DNA of 64,000 nt, taken from the NCBI RefSeq assembly GCF_020524045.1, contig NZ_JAIVKL010000006.1, positions 62,001 to 126,000 of the forward strand, written 5' to 3'. Position 1 is the stretch's first letter. Each line of letters begins with the position of its first letter. Under the pieces are notes generated by a model. The model saw only the letters and a list, made by a program, of their open reading frames with translations, was not told where the DNA came from and did not search any database. This stretch comes from Metabacillus litoralis (GTDB lineage Bacteria; Bacillota; Bacilli; Bacillales; Bacillaceae). The position numbers were made by a program, and so were the translations under genes. Below are positions 52,941 through 61,781 of the stretch, piece after piece.

Positions 52941-54664
52941 TGACACCACAGATTATGTTTGACAAAGTATCTTTTCAATATCCTGGCGGTGATGATCTTG
53001 TTCTTAAGAACATTTCCTTAACAATTAATAAAGGTGAGTTTGTTGCTGTTATGGGGAGTAATGGTAGTGGAAAGTCCACTCTTTGTAAATTGATCAATGG
53101 GTTAATTCCACATTATTATGTAGGTGATTTTTCTGGAAAAGTCATTGTGAATGAGAAGTTAACAACAGAGCATAAAGTAACAGAGTTATCTAAGCATGTT
53201 GGCTATGTTTATCAAGATTTTGAGAATCAACTTGTTTGCCCACGTGTGCTAGAGGATGCAAGTTTTGCGCCTTTGAATTACGGAGATCCGGATTTTAAAG
53301 AAAAAGGGAAAGAAGCTCTAAAATTGGTAGGATTGCAAGGACATGATGAGGAGTTTATATGGCAGCTTAGTGGTGGCCAGAAGCATTTGCTCGCTTTGGC
53401 AGGTGCCTTATCTCTTGATCCAGATATATTAATCATCGATGAACCAGTTGCACAACTTGATCCTTTTCATGCTGAGGAAGTATATAAAATTTTAGAAAAA
53501 CTCAATACACAATACGGAAAAACAATCATTGTTATTGAGCATCATACGGAATTTATTGCTGAATATTGCGATCAGGCTATCTTGATGGACAAGGGAGAAC
53601 TTATTTGGAAAAAGGAAACAAAAGATGCGTTAAGAGCAGTTGATCAATTGCTGAGAAGTCATATCTTTCCTCCACAGGTGACACAAGCTGCCTATAGAAT
53701 AGGAAAGTCTCAAAATAGCAATTTACCAGTAACATTAGAAGAGGCAGTTACTTATTTCTCTGAACAAACAAGATGTTCAAGTGAAGAAACAATAAAGTTA
53801 AATTCTACGAGAGATATGGGAGAAGCTATTCTTTCACTAAAGAATGTCCATTTTTCATATAAAACGATTGATCGTATGAGGAAACAGGTATTAAAGAATA
53901 TTAACTTGGATTTTCATAGGGGAGATTTAGTTGCACTTGTTGGTACAAATGGAGCGGGGAAATCATCGTTAATGAGACTAATAACAGGGCTTGTCAAACC
54001 TGAAAACGGTGATGTTATTGTAAAAGGAATGAATACTCACAAATATTCACCTGAAAAAATGGCTGATATTGTCACTTATATCTATCAAAATCCTGAAGAA
54101 ATGTTTATTGAAGATTCTGTGCGAAAAGATGTAGAGTTTTTTTTGAAATCACGAAAAGTTCCAGAATTTAAAGCGTTGGTAGACAATATTCTCAATCAAT
54201 TTGAATTAAATGATCTACAGGATAAAGATAGTCGATTAATGAGTGGAGGACAGCAACGAAGAGCATCATTAGCCATTGGAGTCGCAATGAATCCTTCTGT
54301 GATTTTACTGGATGAACCAACAGCAAATTTAGATATTGCTACCCGTAAACATATTACTAATTTAATCGCCTCATTAAAAGATAAAGTCGATACTGTATTA
54401 ATTGCAACACATGATATGCAGCTTGTTGCAGAGTGGGCCAACCGAATTATTGTTTTGCATGAAGGAAGAGTCATTCATGATGGAGATCGTACATCCGTTT
54501 TCACTAATGAGGAGCTACTGCATTTTGCAGGATTAAATCCACCACAAATAGTAGAGTTAAGTAGAAAGTTAAATCTATCACCACTTACTTATACAGTAGA
54601 GGAATTTGTTCTTGCGATGAAGAGAGAGGAGAATGTAAGTGGAATTTACAAGACAACTGTCTGA
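52940..54664 (+). CDS. ECF transporter ATPase with two fused ABC domains
   Basis: ATG at 52940 overlaps the previous stop (TGATG) and follows AGAGGA. The protein of 574 aa has two complete ABC domains. Domain 1 (about 1-240) has GSNGSGKST, LSGGQKHLLALAGAL and LIIDEPVAQLDP. Domain 2 (about 290-520) has GTNGAGKSS, MSGGQQRRASLAIG and ILLDEPTANLDIAT. This double-ATPase form is that of YkoD-type ECF modules dedicated to one S component. It is followed by an overlapping EcfT gene, so the operon encodes a complete solo ECF importer. Confidence 0.92.
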   Translation: MTPQIMFDKVSFQYPGGDDLVLKNISLTINKGEFVAVMGSNGSGKSTLCKLINGLIPHYYVGDFSGKVIVNEKLTTEHKVTELSKHVGYVYQDFENQLVCPRVLEDASFAPLNYGDPDFKEKGKEALKLVGLQGHDEEFIWQLSGGQKHLLALAGALSLDPDILIIDEPVAQLDPFHAEEVYKILEKLNTQYGKTIIVIEHHTEFIAEYCDQAILMDKGELIWKKETKDALRAVDQLLRSHIFPPQVTQAAYRIGKSQNSNLPVTLEEAVTYFSEQTRCSSEETIKLNSTRDMGEAILSLKNVHFSYKTIDRMRKQVLKNINLDFHRGDLVALVGTNGAGKSSLMRLITGLVKPENGDVIVKGMNTHKYSPEKMADIVTYIYQNPEEMFIEDSVRKDVEFFLKSRKVPEFKALVDNILNQFELNDLQDKDSRLMSGGQQRRASLAIGVAMNPSVILLDEPTANLDIATRKHITNLIASLKDKVDTVLIATHDMQLVAEWANRIIVLHEGRVIHDGDRTSVFTNEELLHFAGLNPPQIVELSRKLNLSPLTYTVEEFVLAMKREENVSGIYKTTV

Positions 54665-55457
54665 TAAGCTCTCCGTTGAACAAGTGAAGATTGAACTGTT
54701 AAATACCGCGTATGGAAATAATAGTACATATCTTGCAAAATTAGATCCTCGGACACTTTTTATTTGGTATCTATTTTTTGGCATCTTTCCATGGTTTATC
54801 CATAATCAAGCGATATTAATTGGGATGTTTGTTTTTATGATTGTGACAACATTCATGGCTAAAGTGAGTCCATTGATCGTTTTTATTCTGGTTTTGGGCT
54901 TATTGGGGCAAGGTGGTTATCTACTGATCGCTTCATGGTTTTTTGGTGGTGATTTAAGCGTCATTTTACCGCTTATGATTCTTACACTAAAACTATCAAT
55001 TATTTCATTAGCGAGTATTACAGTTTTTTGTTCAATGGATCCTGAAAAATTAAGTAATGGGTTGCTTCGAATTGGCGTTCCAGGACAGGTATCATTTTGT
55101 ATTGCTTATGGATATAGGATGTTACCTAGTCTTCTAGAAGAATATCATCATATCTTTCTATCTTTCCGATTACGAGGAAAAGCACCTGATAAGAAAGGGA
55201 TCTTATATTGGCGATCTATTATCTATTTTTCAAAAATTGCTGTTTTATCATTCTATCCGTTGCTTTTAAGTACATCTAAAAGAGCAAGAACAACAGTAGA
55301 AGCATTAGAAACACGAGGTAGCTTTTATGCCTTTAATCATTCAGAAGTAAAACGGATCAAACTTGCTCATTTATCCTTTCGTACCCAAGATTATCTGTTC
55401 TTACTGTTTTCTACCTTGTATATTATCGGCTTATTTATGTTAGGAAGCTACTACTAA
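54639..55457 (+). CDS. ECF transporter T component (EcfT/CbiQ type)
   Basis: The GTG start overlaps the ATPase gene by 26 bases and follows AGAGAGGAG. The protein of 272 aa has six hydrophobic segments and the CbiQ pattern: KLDPRTLFIWYLFFGIFPWF near the N-terminus, then FCIAYGYRMLPSLLEEYHHIFLSFRLRGK (first coupling helix) and TSKRARTTVEALETRGSF (the A-x-x-x-R-G motif that contacts the ATPase). It links the S component to the fused ATPase. Confidence 0.92.
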   Translation: MEFTRQLSDKLSVEQVKIELLNTAYGNNSTYLAKLDPRTLFIWYLFFGIFPWFIHNQAILIGMFVFMIVTTFMAKVSPLIVFILVLGLLGQGGYLLIASWFFGGDLSVILPLMILTLKLSIISLASITVFCSMDPEKLSNGLLRIGVPGQVSFCIAYGYRMLPSLLEEYHHIFLSFRLRGKAPDKKGILYWRSIIYFSKIAVLSFYPLLLSTSKRARTTVEALETRGSFYAFNHSEVKRIKLAHLSFRTQDYLFLLFSTLYIIGLFMLGSYY

Positions 55458-55480
55458 ATAAATTTATCACGGAGGCTATT

Positions 55481-56251
55481 ATGATAATAGATTTTCATAC
55501 ACATGTAAAAATCTCTAAAAAATCAATGTTTATGCCAGAATATTTTCAAGAAATGATGAAAGAGGCAAAAGCCAGTGGGTTAACAGCATTGGCAATGACA
55601 GAGCATTTTAATACATCTCGGTTCAATGATATCTACGATTTTCTAGATAAGCATTATGAATATAAGCAAGATTACTATGACATTGAAGGGTTAAAGCTAT
55701 TTCCTGGTATTGAAGTAGATATAAAAGAAAATGGTCATATTTTATTAATTGGAAATAGACATGATATCGTAGAGATTCGAGCGAAATTAGAAAATCATAC
55801 GAATGAAGAACAGTTTATTTACTATGATCAATTGTTAGATTTAGCAGAGCAATATAACGTCTTAAAAGTAGGTGCCCATCCATTTAGAGAAAGCACACCT
55901 CTTTATCATCTTAATAAAAAACAAATTCGTCGATTAGATGCATTGGATTTGAATGGTAAAGATTTATATGCGCAAGGCATAAGTGCTTATCGAGAAAAGC
56001 TAAGTAACTTTGCAGAAGAGTTGGACCTTCCTGTTGTTGGTGGAAGTGATACCCACCAATTTTTCCAATATGGCAGTGTTTATAATGATTTTGAGGAAGA
56101 GTGTTGTTCTGTCGATGAGATAAAGAGGTGCATTTATTCAGGCAAGTATGTGGTGAAAACATCCGATAGTCTTGAACTAAAAGTCAAAGCGGCGATTCAT
56201 GTTAAAAGGCTTTTGAAGAAAGTGTTATCTGAGAAAAAGGAGCTTGTCTAA
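55481..56251 (+). CDS. PHP-domain phosphoesterase
   Basis: CGGAGGC lies 7 bases before ATG. The 256-aa protein carries the PHP metal motifs: DFHTHVKIS at the N-terminus, MTEHFN, FPGIEVDIKENGHILLIG, VGAHPFRE and GGSDTHQF. PHP enzymes hydrolyse phosphoesters such as histidinol phosphate or nucleotides. It is 23 bp after the T component and probably belongs to the same operon, so it may remove phosphate from the compound imported or from an intermediate derived from it. Specificity unknown. Confidence 0.88.
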   Translation: MIIDFHTHVKISKKSMFMPEYFQEMMKEAKASGLTALAMTEHFNTSRFNDIYDFLDKHYEYKQDYYDIEGLKLFPGIEVDIKENGHILLIGNRHDIVEIRAKLENHTNEEQFIYYDQLLDLAEQYNVLKVGAHPFRESTPLYHLNKKQIRRLDALDLNGKDLYAQGISAYREKLSNFAEELDLPVVGGSDTHQFFQYGSVYNDFEEECCSVDEIKRCIYSGKYVVKTSDSLELKVKAAIHVKRLLKKVLSEKKELV

Positions 56252-56282
56252 CGATAGTTTGATAAGTTTAACGATATCTATG

Positions 56283-56309
56283 GGGGTGAAGAGAATTTTT
56301 CTTCACCCT
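56283..56309 (+). terminator. Hairpin after the PHP gene
   Basis: GGGTGAAGA and TCTTCACCC form a 9-bp stem with a short T-rich loop; no T run follows. Weak terminator for the ECF operon. Confidence 0.5.
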
Positions 56310-56335
56310 ACTTAACGTGAGTGGCGATCTTCTAT

Positions 56336-56465
56336 GGCTCTTTTCTGAACGGTTGTTACTATGTAACCAAAATTTGGAGTGAAAACAGAGTTTTTTCACT
56401 ATAAGGGTACTATTTCATGAAGAAAAGATGCCACTAGACTTAATATAGTGACCAGAATTTCTAAA
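56336..56465. repeat. Dispersed repeat, family C, right end missing
   Basis: This matches 44878-45010: GGCTCTTTTCTGAACGGTTGTTACT at the left end, ACTATAAGGGTA and GAAGAAAAGATGCCACTAGACTT in the core. The right terminal inverted repeat is absent or degenerate. Confidence 0.7.
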
Positions 56466-56494
56466 GTTAGTACATTTTGTTTTCATCAGATGTC

Positions 56495-57340
56495 CTAATA
56501 ACTAGCAGCAACAGTAGAGTAAATAGAATCAGTCGTTGTTTTTTTATTTTGTTCTTCTTTTAATAAGTTGTATGTAATGCACATTGGTTTGTTCGTACGA
56601 GGATCTTTGCCTATTTCTGCATCAATATGAAAAACCTCTTTAAGCACTTCATGAGTAATGACTTCCTCACAATCACCAGACTTTACAATATGTCCTTCCT
56701 TTAGAGCAATAATGTAATCAGCAAAGCGAGCTGCTTGGTTTAGATCATGAAGAACCATAACTATTGTGCGATCTTGTTCTACATTTAGTTTTTGTAATAG
56801 CTCTAGAACTTCTAGTTGATGGGCCATATCTAAATAGGTTGTTGGCTCATCAAGGAAAATGATATCTGTTTCTTGGGCAAGTGCCATCGCAATCCAGACT
56901 CTTTGACGCTGGCCACCTGAAAGGTCATCAACAGAGCGGAATTTAAAATCTATTGTACCAGTTACTTCAAGAGCCCAGTCAATAATATCGTAATCCTTCT
57001 TTGTTAATCGGCCAAAGCCCTTTTGATATGGAAAACGTCCATATGATACAAGTTCACCTACAGTTAGGCCGCTAGCACTTTCAGGTGTTTGAGGCAGAAT
57101 AGCCATTTTCTTCGCAAGTATCTTTGTGTTTTCTTTTGAAATGTTTTGACCATCTAAAAGAACCGAACCAGATTGATGTGGGATGATACGAGTGATGGCT
57201 TTTAGCAAGGTAGATTTTCCACAACCATTTGAACCAATGATTGTTGTAATTTTTTTATCAGGAATTTCTACACTTAGATCTTTAACAATAAGCTGTTCCC
57301 CATAGCCAATTTGCAATTTATTTGTATATAGGCGAACCAT
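56495..57340 (-). CDS. Siderophore ABC transporter ATPase (orphan, FecE/YusV type)
   Basis: The 281-aa protein has Walker A GSNGCGKST, LPQTPESASGLTVGELVSYGRFPYQKGFGRL, signature LSGGQRQR, Walker B DIIFLDEPTTYLD and HDLNQAARFADYIIALKEG, typical of siderophore importer ATPases. No permease or binding-protein gene is near, as with B. subtilis YusV, which serves several importers. A Fur-like box lies in front of it. It is related to, but clearly different from, the ATPase at 16712-17536. Confidence 0.9.
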   Translation of the reverse strand: MVRLYTNKLQIGYGEQLIVKDLSVEIPDKKITTIIGSNGCGKSTLLKAITRIIPHQSGSVLLDGQNISKENTKILAKKMAILPQTPESASGLTVGELVSYGRFPYQKGFGRLTKKDYDIIDWALEVTGTIDFKFRSVDDLSGGQRQRVWIAMALAQETDIIFLDEPTTYLDMAHQLEVLELLQKLNVEQDRTIVMVLHDLNQAARFADYIIALKEGHIVKSGDCEEVITHEVLKEVFHIDAEIGKDPRTNKPMCITYNLLKEEQNKKTTTDSIYSTVAASY

Positions 57341-57378
57341 TGTGTACCCCCATTTTAAGTATATTTTTGGTTCTAATT

Positions 57379-57405
57379 GAAAATAATTATCAGTGTTGAT
57401 AATTA
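57379..57405. promoter_or_regulatory. Fur-like box of the orphan ATPase gene
   Basis: AATAATTATCAGTGTTGATAATT contains two inverted TGATAATTA-type half sites, as in Fur boxes, about 40 bp upstream of the minus-strand ATPase gene. Confidence 0.6.
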
Positions 57406-57680
57406 AATACTATCTTGCTTTTATACTGGTGTCAACTGCATTTCTTCTAAAAATATCCTTTTTTAGGAGAGGTATTGAAATTTGATTACATGATCTGTTA
57501 AGGAAAAAGCTTGAAACTCAAAAAAACTATTCTCGGAGTAAAAATTTTATTAGATTTTAAAATCGTGCTGGATTCATCAATAAAGTCTAATCAACAAGAT
57601 TCACGAAATTATTATTTGTAAAACAATAATTATAATAAAAACAGCATTGAAAAAAATAAGAAATCATTGTATATTTAAAT

Positions 57681-57699
57681 GAGAATGATAATCATTAGC
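57681..57699. promoter_or_regulatory. Fur box of the ferredoxin-NADP reductase gene
   Basis: GAGAATGATAATCATTAGC matches the 19-bp Fur consensus at 17 positions. It lies 24 bp before the start codon, over the likely promoter. Confidence 0.85.
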
Positions 57700-57723
57700 T
57701 GTATAAATGAGGAGTGGAATGAA

Positions 57724-58773
57724 ATGGAACAACATGAACTATTCGATGTTACAGTTATAGGTGGAGGCCCCGCAGGTCTTTACTCAGCTTTTTATAGTGG
57801 ACTTAGAGAAATGAAAACAAAAATAATTGAATTTCAACCACAATTAGGCGGTAAGGTTCATGTATATCCTGAGAAGATGATTTGGGACATAGGGGGTCAG
57901 ACCCCAATTTTAGGTTCAAATTTGATTAAGCAACTTGTTGATCAAGGGTTAACTTTTGATCCTACTGTTGTGTTGAATGAGAAGATTGAGTCTATTTCTC
58001 AAATCGATGATGGAACATTTGTGTTATCTGCTGCTTCAGGTATGAAGCATTATTCAAAAACGATTATTGTGGCCGTTGGTGGCGGTATTTTAAGTCCGCA
58101 AAAATTGGAAATTGAGGGCGCTGAGAAATATGAAGTGTCTAACCTACACTATACAGTTAAATCATTACAACGATTTAAAGATAAAACAGTGATTATCTCT
58201 GGTGGAGGAAACTCAGCTATAGATTGGGCCAATGAGTTAGAGCCAATTGCGAAGAAGGTTTACTTAACTCATAGGAAACCAGCATTGTCAGGACATGAAG
58301 CCCAAGTCACACAGCTGTTAAGTAGTTCAGCACATTGTTTCTTACAAACATCCATTACCAAATTAATGGCTTCTGATAATCATGAGGAAATCGAGCGTGT
58401 TGAATTAACAAATCTTGAAACTGGGGACATTACATATTTACCAATCGATGAAGTGATTATTAATCACGGGTATGAACGTGATGCCTCACTTTTAGAGAAT
58501 AGTGAAGTGAAATTAGATCTAACAGATAACTTCTATATTACAGGGAGTACAACAAGTGAATCTTCTGTAGAAGGTATTTATGCAGCTGGAGATATATTAA
58601 AGCATGAGGGGAAACTTAACTTAATTGCGGGTGCATTTCAGGATGCTGCAAATGCGGTAAATAAAGCCAAATTGTTTATTCAACCCGAGGCTACAGCAAT
58701 TGGAATGGTTTCTTCTCATAATGAAATTTTTAAAGACAGAAATCGTAAATTAATTAGAGAGATGGTTAAATAA
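57724..58773 (+). CDS. ycgT: Ferredoxin/flavodoxin-NADP+ reductase, type 2 (YcgT-like, Fur-controlled)
   Basis: The start at 57724 follows GAGGAGTGG; the longer reading begins within the Fur box. The 349-aa protein is a thioredoxin reductase-like FNR: VTVIGGGPAGLYSAFYSGLREMKTKIIE, QLGGKVHVYPEKMIWDIGG, the NADP-binding VIISGGGNSAIDWANELEP and the C-terminal IYAAGDILKHEGKLNLIAGAFQDAANAVNKAK. No redox-active CxxC is present, as expected. Its placement under a Fur box next to a siderophore ATPase matches B. subtilis YcgT rather than housekeeping YumC. It may supply electrons for iron release or flavodoxin reduction. Confidence 0.88.
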   Translation: MEQHELFDVTVIGGGPAGLYSAFYSGLREMKTKIIEFQPQLGGKVHVYPEKMIWDIGGQTPILGSNLIKQLVDQGLTFDPTVVLNEKIESISQIDDGTFVLSAASGMKHYSKTIIVAVGGGILSPQKLEIEGAEKYEVSNLHYTVKSLQRFKDKTVIISGGGNSAIDWANELEPIAKKVYLTHRKPALSGHEAQVTQLLSSSAHCFLQTSITKLMASDNHEEIERVELTNLETGDITYLPIDEVIINHGYERDASLLENSEVKLDLTDNFYITGSTTSESSVEGIYAAGDILKHEGKLNLIAGAFQDAANAVNKAKLFIQPEATAIGMVSSHNEIFKDRNRKLIREMVK

Positions 58774-58843
58774 TAGGTATGGTTTTTATCTATAGCACCT
58801 GAGTCAGTGCGAAAGGCTTTAATAATATACTATATCTATAAAT

Positions 58844-58876
58844 AAAGAGTCCTGCGGAAGCAAGACTCTTTGTATT
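58844..58876 (+). terminator. Terminator after the FNR gene
   Basis: AAAGAGTC and GACTCTTT form an 8-bp perfect stem with a 12-base loop, followed by GTATT. Confidence 0.65.
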
Positions 58877-58985
58877 AAGCTGTTTTTTCAAAAGATTGTT
58901 GTTTCGAATCATTATAGAAATGAAACGAATTTATGACAAACTAATAAACCACAAAGTTAGTGAAAACAACCTTATATTTAAAAGA

Positions 58986-59597
58986 TTAATCTAGCGGAAT
59001 TGTAATTTGGGAACCAATAGTTAATTCAGTAGGATCAACATTTGGGTTGGCTTCCATTATTTCATCTACTGTTACACCGTCATATACACTTGCTATTCCA
59101 TAGAATGTATTACCTGGTTGTACAGTATGATACTCAACATTGTTTTCATTATCGCTATCGTTACTATTGTTATCACTATTTGAGTGTTCATCCATCATTA
59201 CATTAACTTCTGATCCAATCATTAAATTGTATGGATCAATTCCTTCATTTAAATCATACAAATCATTTACAGAAACACCATCATATGTTTGGGCGATTTC
59301 ATAGAGTGTATTTCCCGGTTGAACTGTGTGGGTTACCATATCTCCGTTATGACCAGAGTTTGTATTGCTATGATTTGAATCTAACTCTACCTCAGTTCCG
59401 ATTGGAAGTGCATGCGGGTCCAAATGACTATTATACTTCATTAACTCTTCCACACTCACATCGTTTTCTTGAGCGATTCCCCAAAGCGTATCTCCGGACT
59501 CAATGGTTTCCGTCGCTGCACTTGCTGATAAACCACTTGCTCCGAACGCCATACCTAAGGCTAAAGTTGGTACTAATACTTTTGAAGTTTTCTTCAT
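58986..59597 (-). CDS. Secreted triple-LysM protein
   Basis: The start at 59597 follows AAAGGAGGAATTGATC; the TTG at 59603 is inside the spacer. The 203-aa protein has a signal peptide (LVPTLALGMAFGASGLSASA) and three LysM domains at about 30-75, 92-137 and 158-203: ESGDTLWGIAQ, QPGNTLYEIAQ and QPGNTFYGIAS. Linkers are rich in Asn and Ser. There is no catalytic domain. It should bind peptidoglycan or chitin outside the cell; possible roles include wall or spore surface. Confidence 0.9.
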   Translation of the reverse strand: MKKTSKVLVPTLALGMAFGASGLSASAATETIESGDTLWGIAQENDVSVEELMKYNSHLDPHALPIGTEVELDSNHSNTNSGHNGDMVTHTVQPGNTLYEIAQTYDGVSVNDLYDLNEGIDPYNLMIGSEVNVMMDEHSNSDNNSNDSDNENNVEYHTVQPGNTFYGIASVYDGVTVDEIMEANPNVDPTELTIGSQITIPLD

Positions 59598-59865
59598 GAT
59601 CAATTCCTCCTTTAGTAGTATACTAATCCATTACCTTAGTTGGACTGACACTAAACGTGGAATTTCGACAGATGAAGAAATTTAATATTTTTCCCGTCGT
59701 TTTTTTCACTGTTCACACACATCTCAACCAATCATTTCATCAGTTTTTGTATGAATACTAAAAGTCAGCTGATAATAAACCTAAGCTTCGCTACCATAAT
59801 TTAATTATTTACATATTAAAAACGTTTTGGTACTATCATGTAGGAGGTCTGACAACAGACAATTT

Positions 59866-59879
59866 AGTAAGCGTTTACT
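59866..59879. promoter_or_regulatory. cre-like site upstream of nupC-type gene
   Basis: AGTAAGCGTTTACT is a palindrome close to the CcpA cre consensus, about 190 bp upstream of the nucleoside transporter gene. Catabolite control of nucleoside uptake is plausible. Confidence 0.45.
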
Positions 59880-59904
59880 TTAAGTTCAGTGTAGATCTAA
59901 TCCA

Positions 59905-60030
59905 ATTTAGGGATCCGCAACAAGAAGCATCCCATTGGGATATCCTTAGATGCCAAAGCTAACGAGAAGGCATCAAGATTGCCGTGAAAATCGAATGTTT
60001 GCAACGGAAATCAACAATGAAGCCAATCAA
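59905..60030. repeat. Possible diverged family A repeat
   Basis: The right part (CGAATGTTTGCAACGGAAATCAACAATGAAGCC) resembles the right end of family A (CGAATGCCTGTAACGGAAATCAACAACAAAG). The left part is too diverged to align by eye. Confidence 0.4.
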
Positions 60031-60065
60031 ACCAAACCTTTAAACTAAAACTTCTAAGAGGTGAC

Positions 60066-61280
60066 ATGATGAATATACTATGGGGAATGTTTGGAATATT
60101 AACTGTTCTAGGAATTGGATTTCTTTTATCTAGTAGTAAAAAAATGATAAATTATCGCACGGTGCTTGGTGGCTTAACTATTCAAGTAATTTTTGCTTTT
60201 ATCGTTTTGAAGTGGGAGACGGGTAGAGAGTTACTTAAAAGGATGACGATGGTCATACAACATATCATCGATTATGCTCAAGAGGGGATTTCATTCCTTT
60301 TCGGTCCGGCTGCAAATGTTGAAGAATTTGGTTTTGTATTTGCGTTTCAGATTTTAACAGTGATCATCTTTTTTTCTTCCTTGATTTCCGTTTTATATTA
60401 TCTTGGTATTATGCAGTTCTTTATTAAATTCATTGGTGGCGGCTTATCTAAGTTATTAGGTACTAGTAAGCCAGAATCAATGTCAGCTGCAGCAAATATT
60501 TTTGTTGGACAAACAGAAGCACCGCTAGTTGTTCGACCATATTTAGAAAAAATGACAAAATCAGAACTGTTCGCAGTGATGACAGGTGGACTTGCATCTG
60601 TAGCAGGATCGGTCCTTGTTGGTTATGCTCTATTAGGGGTACCACTTGAATATTTATTAGCAGCAAGCTTTATGGCTGCACCGGCAGGATTAATCATGGC
60701 AAAGCTATTAATACCAGAGACAGAGGAAGTAAAAGCACAAGAGTTTAAAATGGAGAAAGATTCAGAAACCGTAAATGTCATTGATGCCGCTGCACGTGGG
60801 GCATCTGATGGATTAAAGCTAGCTTTAAACGTTGGGGCAATGTTACTAGCATTTATTGCATTAATTGCTTTAGTTAATGGTATTTTAGGTCTTTTAGGTG
60901 GAATATTTGGTTATAGTGATTTATCTCTTCAAGCAATCTTAGGTATATTATTCTCACCACTTGCTTTTGCTATAGGTGTACCATGGTCAGAGGCTGTGAC
61001 AGCAGGTAGTTTTATCGGTCAAAAACTTGTATTAAATGAATTTGTAGCATATTCTGCTTTTGCACCTGAAATTAGTCAATTATCTGAGAAAACAGTAATT
61101 GTGGTCAGTTTTGCACTATGTGGTTTTGCAAATTTAAGTTCTATGGCTATTCTTTTAGGTGGCTTAGGTGGGTTAGCACCAAGTCGTCGAGCAGACATTG
61201 CAAAGCTTGGAATTCGTGCAGTAGCTGCCGGAATGCTTGCATCATTGTTAAGTGCTGCAATTGCGGGGATGTTTATTTAA
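60066..61280 (+). CDS. nupC: Concentrative nucleoside transporter (CNT/NupC family)
   Basis: GAGGTGAC lies just before two consecutive ATG codons (60066, 60069). The 404-aa protein has the CNT pattern: [31 protein letters not shown] (nucleoside- and cation-binding), [34 protein letters not shown] and the C-terminal block [11 protein letters not shown]... [28 protein letters not shown]. It imports nucleosides with protons or sodium. The symbol indicates family only. No nucleoside catabolic genes are next to it. Confidence 0.9.
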   Translation: MMNILWGMFGILTVLGIGFLLSSSKKMINYRTVLGGLTIQVIFAFIVLKWETGRELLKRMTMVIQHIIDYAQEGISFLFGPAANVEEFGFVFAFQILTVIIFFSSLISVLYYLGIMQFFIKFIGGGLSKLLGTSKPESMSAAANIFVGQTEAPLVVRPYLEKMTKSELFAVMTGGLASVAGSVLVGYALLGVPLEYLLAASFMAAPAGLIMAKLLIPETEEVKAQEFKMEKDSETVNVIDAAARGASDGLKLALNVGAMLLAFIALIALVNGILGLLGGIFGYSDLSLQAILGILFSPLAFAIGVPWSEAVTAGSFIGQKLVLNEFVAYSAFAPEISQLSEKTVIVVSFALCGFANLSSMAILLGGLGGLAPSRRADIAKLGIRAVAAGMLASLLSAAIAGMFI

Positions 61281-61283
61281 TTG

Positions 61284-61330
61284 ACTATGTTAAAGCTTAA
61301 TGTTTATTTTTAACACTTTGTGGATTGGAA
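61284..61330. repeat. Left-end fragment of a family A repeat
   Basis: ACTATGTTAAAGCTTAATGTTTATTTTTAACACTTTG matches the left 37 bp of family A; the core and right end are missing. It starts 3 bases after the nupC stop. Confidence 0.6.
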
Positions 61331-61446
61331 TTATCGTTTATTTCTACTCATTCTTCCGTTTAGACGTAGATGAATTCAATAGAGAAAAAAAGATAAAGAA
61401 AGCTTAGTTTGAATGATTAAGGATTGCTAAATATTGAAGATGAAAT

Positions 61447-61487
61447 AGGTGACCTAGGAGTTTCATTCCTAAAGGGTCGCCTTTTTT
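61447..61487 (+). terminator. Terminator downstream of nupC
   Basis: AGGTGACC and GGTCGCCT form a stem with G-T pairs enclosing TAGGA/TCCTA, followed by TTTTTT. Confidence 0.75.
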
Positions 61488-61781
61488 CATTTTCGTTGAG
61501 ATAATAATGATAAGCTTGTGAAAAAAATAGTATATCTTTTAATAATAAGTTAGCAAAGGAAACAAAGCTCTACTTCATCAAAAGGCGAATTGCATGCTCT
61601 TTTACAAACATAGCAGTAGTTTTGATTTAGTTAGAATGTTTGTGAATAACAGTGATCAAAACATCTTTTGAATAATAGAATGATTGAACGATACTATTGT
61701 GAATATAATTATACTAATCTAAGTTTGATTTTCAGGAGTTAATTCGTTTAAATAAAGTAGAGTTTGCAAAGGAGAAATAAA

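Larger units (their letters stand above)
57341..57723. other. Divergent iron-control region
   Basis: Contains the two Fur-type boxes recorded separately and AT-rich sequence between them. No gene is seen. Confidence 0.5.
59598..60065. other. Divergent spacer upstream of the nucleoside transporter
   Basis: Besides the cre-like site and the diverged repeat, no gene. I looked for a purine riboswitch (as before B. subtilis nupG) and did not find its conserved core. Confidence 0.4.
61281..61781. other. Spacer between nupC and SDR 2
   Basis: Holds the repeat fragment and terminator above. The last 250 bp are AT-rich promoter sequence without a supportable gene. Confidence 0.4.

Noticed and set aside
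52439-52978. 179-aa minus-strand frame opposite the ECF S component
   Set aside because: Antisense to a well-supported membrane protein gene in an overlapping operon; no signals of its own.
59819-60065. Purine riboswitch upstream of the nucleoside transporter
   Set aside because: Looked for because nupG of B. subtilis has one; the conserved junction sequences are not present.
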